Positions 61,646 to 64,000 of a stretch of 64,000 nucleotides of DNA are shown piece by piece. The notes under the pieces are model-generated. The model saw nothing but the letters and a program-made list of their open reading frames with translations, had not been told where the DNA came from and ran no database searches. The stretch spans positions 6,368,278-6,432,277 of the forward strand of contig NC_022663.1 of assembly GCF_000157895.3 (NCBI RefSeq), given 5' to 3'. The position numbers and the translations under genes were made by a program. The stretch is from Mycobacterium kansasii ATCC 12478. GTDB taxonomy: Bacteria > Actinomycetota > Actinomycetes > Mycobacteriales > Mycobacteriaceae. Each line of letters opens with the position of its first letter. Position 1 is the first letter of the stretch.

Positions 61646-63163
61646 TCACACGATTCGCGACGCGCGGCCTTGCCAATAACGTTCGCGGATGCGCCTTTTG
61701 TACAGCTTTCCGTTGGGGTCGCGGGGTAGCGCCACGGTGAAGTCGACGCTGCGCGGGCACTTGTAGGCGGCCAGGTGTGCTCGGCAGTAGTCGATCAGCT
61801 CGGCCTCGAGGCCGGGTCCGGCCCTGACCCCTTCAACCGGTTGCACCACGGCCTTGACCTCCTCGCCGTATTCGTCGTTGGGAACGCCGAACACCGCGGC
61901 GTCGACAAGCTTGGGGTGCATGACCAACAGGTTCTCCGCCTCCTGCGGATAGATGTTGACCCCGCCGGAGACAATCATGAACGTCGAGCGGTCGGTGAGG
62001 TAGAGGTATCCGTCCTGGTCCACGTGGCCCATGTCGCCCAGCGAGCGCCAACCGCGGTCGTTGCGCACCGACGCGGTCTTGACCGGATCCTTGTAGTACT
62101 CGAACGCCGGGCCGCCCTCGAAATACAGCTCACCGCAGTGCCCGACGGGGAGCTCGGTTCCGTCGTCGCCGAGGACATGGACCGGGCTCAATGGTTTGCC
62201 GACCGAACCCGGGTGGGCCAGCCACTCCTGCGGGCCGATCGTGGTTCCGGCGAATCCCTCTGTGCCCCCGTAGTATTCGTGGATGATCGGCCCGAACCAG
62301 TCCATCATCCGATGCTTGACATCCACCGGGCACGGGGCGGCCGCGTGCAGCACACACCGCAGGGTGGAAACGTCATACGCCCGCCGCACCTTCTCGGGCA
62401 GTTTGAGCATGCGCACGAACATCGTCGGCACGAACTGGGCGTGGGTGACCCGATGGGTCTCGATCAGCCGCAGCACGGTCTCGGCGTCGAACTTGCCCAT
62501 GATGACGACGGTGGCCCCGACGCGGTGGACCGCCATGGCGTAGTTCACCCCGGCGGCGTGATACAGGGGCGCGGGGGACAGGTACACGCTGGCCGGGCTC
62601 ATCCGGTAGCGCTGTGTCAGCCCCATCTCCAGAACCGCCTGAGCCCAGGAGCCGTTGGCGGTCGGCAGCGGGCGGCGTACCGCCTTGGGCCGGCCGGTGG
62701 TGCCCGACGAATACAGCATCTCGCTGCCGTCGGATGCCGGGAAATCCGCGCCGGCGCCGGCCAGCGCGTCACGGTAGGCAAGCCAGCCGGGTAACGACCC
62801 GCCGACGCAAATCAGTACGCGGCTGTTATCCGTCAGTTTGCCGGCCAGGTGGGCGAAGGCGGCGTCGACGAACACCGCCCGGGCCTCGCAGTCGTCGACG
62901 ACGTAGGCCACTTCGTCGAAGGTGAGGTGGGTGTTGACGGGCGTGTAGTAAAGCCCGGAAAGCTGGCAGCCCCAGGTGATTTCGAGGAACTCCGGGCGGT
63001 TCGGCAGCAGCAGGGCTACACTGTCGCCGCGCCGCAGCCCCGCGTCGGACAGCAGCGCGGCGACGCGGCAGCTGCGGGCATGCAACTGCGCATACGAGAT
63101 GGCCGGCCCGTCACCCACGATGAGTGCCGGTGCTGCCCTGCTGGCGTGGTCGGTCAGGTTCAT
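61646..63163 (-). CDS. Acyl-CoA synthetase (FadD type)
   Basis: 505 residues. ANL motifs: MLYSSGTTGRPKAVRRP near residue 150, EYYGGTEGFAG (A5), GWRSLGDMGHVDQDGYLYLTDR (A7/A8) and the C-terminal catalytic Lys in DPNGKLYKRRI. It activates a carboxylic acid to its CoA thioester. It is the second gene in a minus-strand operon after a partial enoyl-CoA hydratase (21-base gap) and is followed by the Rieske oxygenase 13 bases later. The substrate may be a ring acid given these neighbours. Confidence 0.9.
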   Translation of the reverse strand: MNLTDHASRAAPALIVGDGPAISYAQLHARSCRVAALLSDAGLRRGDSVALLLPNRPEFLEITWGCQLSGLYYTPVNTHLTFDEVAYVVDDCEARAVFVDAAFAHLAGKLTDNSRVLICVGGSLPGWLAYRDALAGAGADFPASDGSEMLYSSGTTGRPKAVRRPLPTANGSWAQAVLEMGLTQRYRMSPASVYLSPAPLYHAAGVNYAMAVHRVGATVVIMGKFDAETVLRLIETHRVTHAQFVPTMFVRMLKLPEKVRRAYDVSTLRCVLHAAAPCPVDVKHRMMDWFGPIIHEYYGGTEGFAGTTIGPQEWLAHPGSVGKPLSPVHVLGDDGTELPVGHCGELYFEGGPAFEYYKDPVKTASVRNDRGWRSLGDMGHVDQDGYLYLTDRSTFMIVSGGVNIYPQEAENLLVMHPKLVDAAVFGVPNDEYGEEVKAVVQPVEGVRAGPGLEAELIDYCRAHLAAYKCPRSVDFTVALPRDPNGKLYKRRIRERYWQGRASRIV

Positions 63164-63184
63164 CGGTGTCGGTTCGCCGCTACG

Positions 63185-64000
63185 TCAGGTTTCCGGAGCG
63201 CCGTCGGTCGACTCGGCCGCGGCCGCCTGGCGGCGGGCCATCTCGGCGGGTTTGATCTTGCCCTTCAGCACCTGCTGCACCAGGGCCTGTACGTCGGCGC
63301 TGATCGACGCCAGCGCCACCAGGTCGTTGGAGCTTTGCCAGTGCACCCGCATGCCCATCAGCTCCCAGGCGCGTTTGATGTTGGCCTTGGTCGCCAACAG
63401 CGTCGTCAGCGGAGCCTGCGCGATGTGCCTCGCGATTGCCTCCACCCGGGCATCGAGTTGATCGCGGGGGACCACCTCGTTGACCAGGCCCACCGCCAGC
63501 GCCTTGTGCGCGTCGATGACTTCGTTCAGGTACAGGTAATACGATGCCCGTCGCCAATTCATGAACACCCATGGCTCGATCGAGCATTCGCCTGACGGCA
63601 TGCCGAAGCCCTGCAGCGGCGGGTACTGAAAGTAGGCGTCCTCGGCGGCGATGACGATATCGGTGGTCAACCCATAATGGGTGCCCCCGCCGACGCAGTA
63701 GCCGTGGACCTGGGCAATCGTCGGTTTGGCGAACTCCCATAAATTGAGCACCGGCTTGACGAACAGGTCGGACTGCGGCTTCCATGGTGTGCCCATGACC
63801 TTGGCGCCCTCGACGAACGCCGGATAGTCGACTGCGTTGTTGCCGATGGCGTGTCCGGAGCAGAAGCCCTTGCCGTTGGCCTTGAGGATCAGCACTTTGA
63901 TGTCGTAATCGCGGTCGGCGTCGGCCAGCGCGGCGTCGACCTCCTCGGCGAGTTTCTGGTCCTGGGCGTTGGCCTTCTCGGGCCAGTTCAGCGTGATCCG
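63185..64000 (-). CDS. Enoyl-CoA hydratase/isomerase family protein, 5' end beyond the window
   Basis: The frame is open to the last base, so the N-terminus lies outside; 271 codons plus stop are visible. Crotonase fold as in the hydratase at 57698-58540: VLILKANGKGFCSGH, HGYCVGGGTHYGL, AAEDAYFQYPPLQGFGMPSG, and KRAWELMGMRVHWQ. It ends with a charged tail (RQAAAAESTDGAPET). It is the most upstream visible gene of the minus-strand operon leading to FadD, the Rieske oxygenase and the KstD-like enzyme. Confidence 0.9.
   Translation of the reverse strand, partial: RITLNWPEKANAQDQKLAEEVDAALADADRDYDIKVLILKANGKGFCSGHAIGNNAVDYPAFVEGAKVMGTPWKPQSDLFVKPVLNLWEFAKPTIAQVHGYCVGGGTHYGLTTDIVIAAEDAYFQYPPLQGFGMPSGECSIEPWVFMNWRRASYYLYLNEVIDAHKALAVGLVNEVVPRDQLDARVEAIARHIAQAPLTTLLATKANIKRAWELMGMRVHWQSSNDLVALASISADVQALVQQVLKGKIKPAEMARRQAAAAESTDGAPET

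Noticed and set aside
1..64000. tRNA, rRNA or riboswitch genes
   Set aside because: I found no cloverleaf with a TTCGA-type T-loop and no recognisable riboswitch or rRNA stretch in the intergenic regions read. A covariance-model scan could still reveal a small RNA.

Overview
The window is GC-rich mycobacterial chromosome, most likely from a slow-growing Mycobacterium outside the M. tuberculosis complex. The evidence is two PPE-family genes, a mycolic-acid methyltransferase end, a close PknF kinase homologue, a PknF-linked FHA/ABC exporter (Rv1747 type), a FadD1 homologue and a PimC-like mannosyltransferase. Start codons are a mixture of ATG and GTG, many genes have GGAGG-like ribosome sites, and no tRNA, rRNA or CRISPR array is visible. 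I did not fix the species.

Layout. 1-6.7 kb: the 3' end of a cyclopropane/mycolate methyltransferase, a membrane acyltransferase, a CPA1-type cation/H+ antiporter divergent from a TrkA-type NAD-binding regulator, and Tex. 6.7-14.5 kb: a decayed hybrid histidine kinase, a secreted DUF4185 protein, and a 1698-residue PPE protein whose C-terminal 1450 residues are an ordered repeat unlike PGRS or MPTR. 14.5-23.4 kb: flavin reductase plus SDR, an NRAMP-like transporter with altered metal-site motifs, a BBE-type FAD oxidoreductase divergent from a large LuxR (LAL) regulator, a DUF4242 protein and an HSL-type esterase.

23.7-46.2 kb follows the M. tuberculosis order pknF, Rv1747, fadD1 (Rv1750c), Rv1751, but it is opened in two places. 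A PPE gene and a small secreted Cys-repeat protein lie between pknF and Rv1747. About 12.5 kb lies between Rv1747 and fadD1: an acyl-ligase/class II aldolase/amidohydrolase operon, a CBS protein, FabG3-like and other SDRs, a methyltransferase, an IS3-family remnant, an NYN-LOTUS protein, a thiolase-like/DUF35 pair and small secreted proteins. A PimC-like glycosyltransferase follows at 46.2 kb.

47.5-54.6 kb: a lipoprotein metallopeptidase, a sulfite-oxidase-type molybdoenzyme, membrane proteins, a YbjQ/DUF5073 pair, and a P450 with its [3Fe-4S] ferredoxin. 54.9-64 kb is a catabolic block: TetR regulator, acyl-CoA dehydrogenase plus enoyl-CoA hydratase on the + strand, and on the - strand an operon enoyl-CoA hydratase, acyl-CoA synthetase, Rieske oxygenase, KstD-like dehydrogenase. 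This block, with the FabG3-like SDR, the thiolase/DUF35 pair and the P450, suggests degradation of steroid-like or other polycyclic/aromatic acids through CoA thioesters. That is an inference from families, and the substrate cannot be read from the sequence.

The most unusual element is the big PPE gene at 9382-14478. Its repeat is hierarchical: units of 21-26 residues are ordered into tetrads of 95-100 residues (285-300 bp), about eleven in a row.
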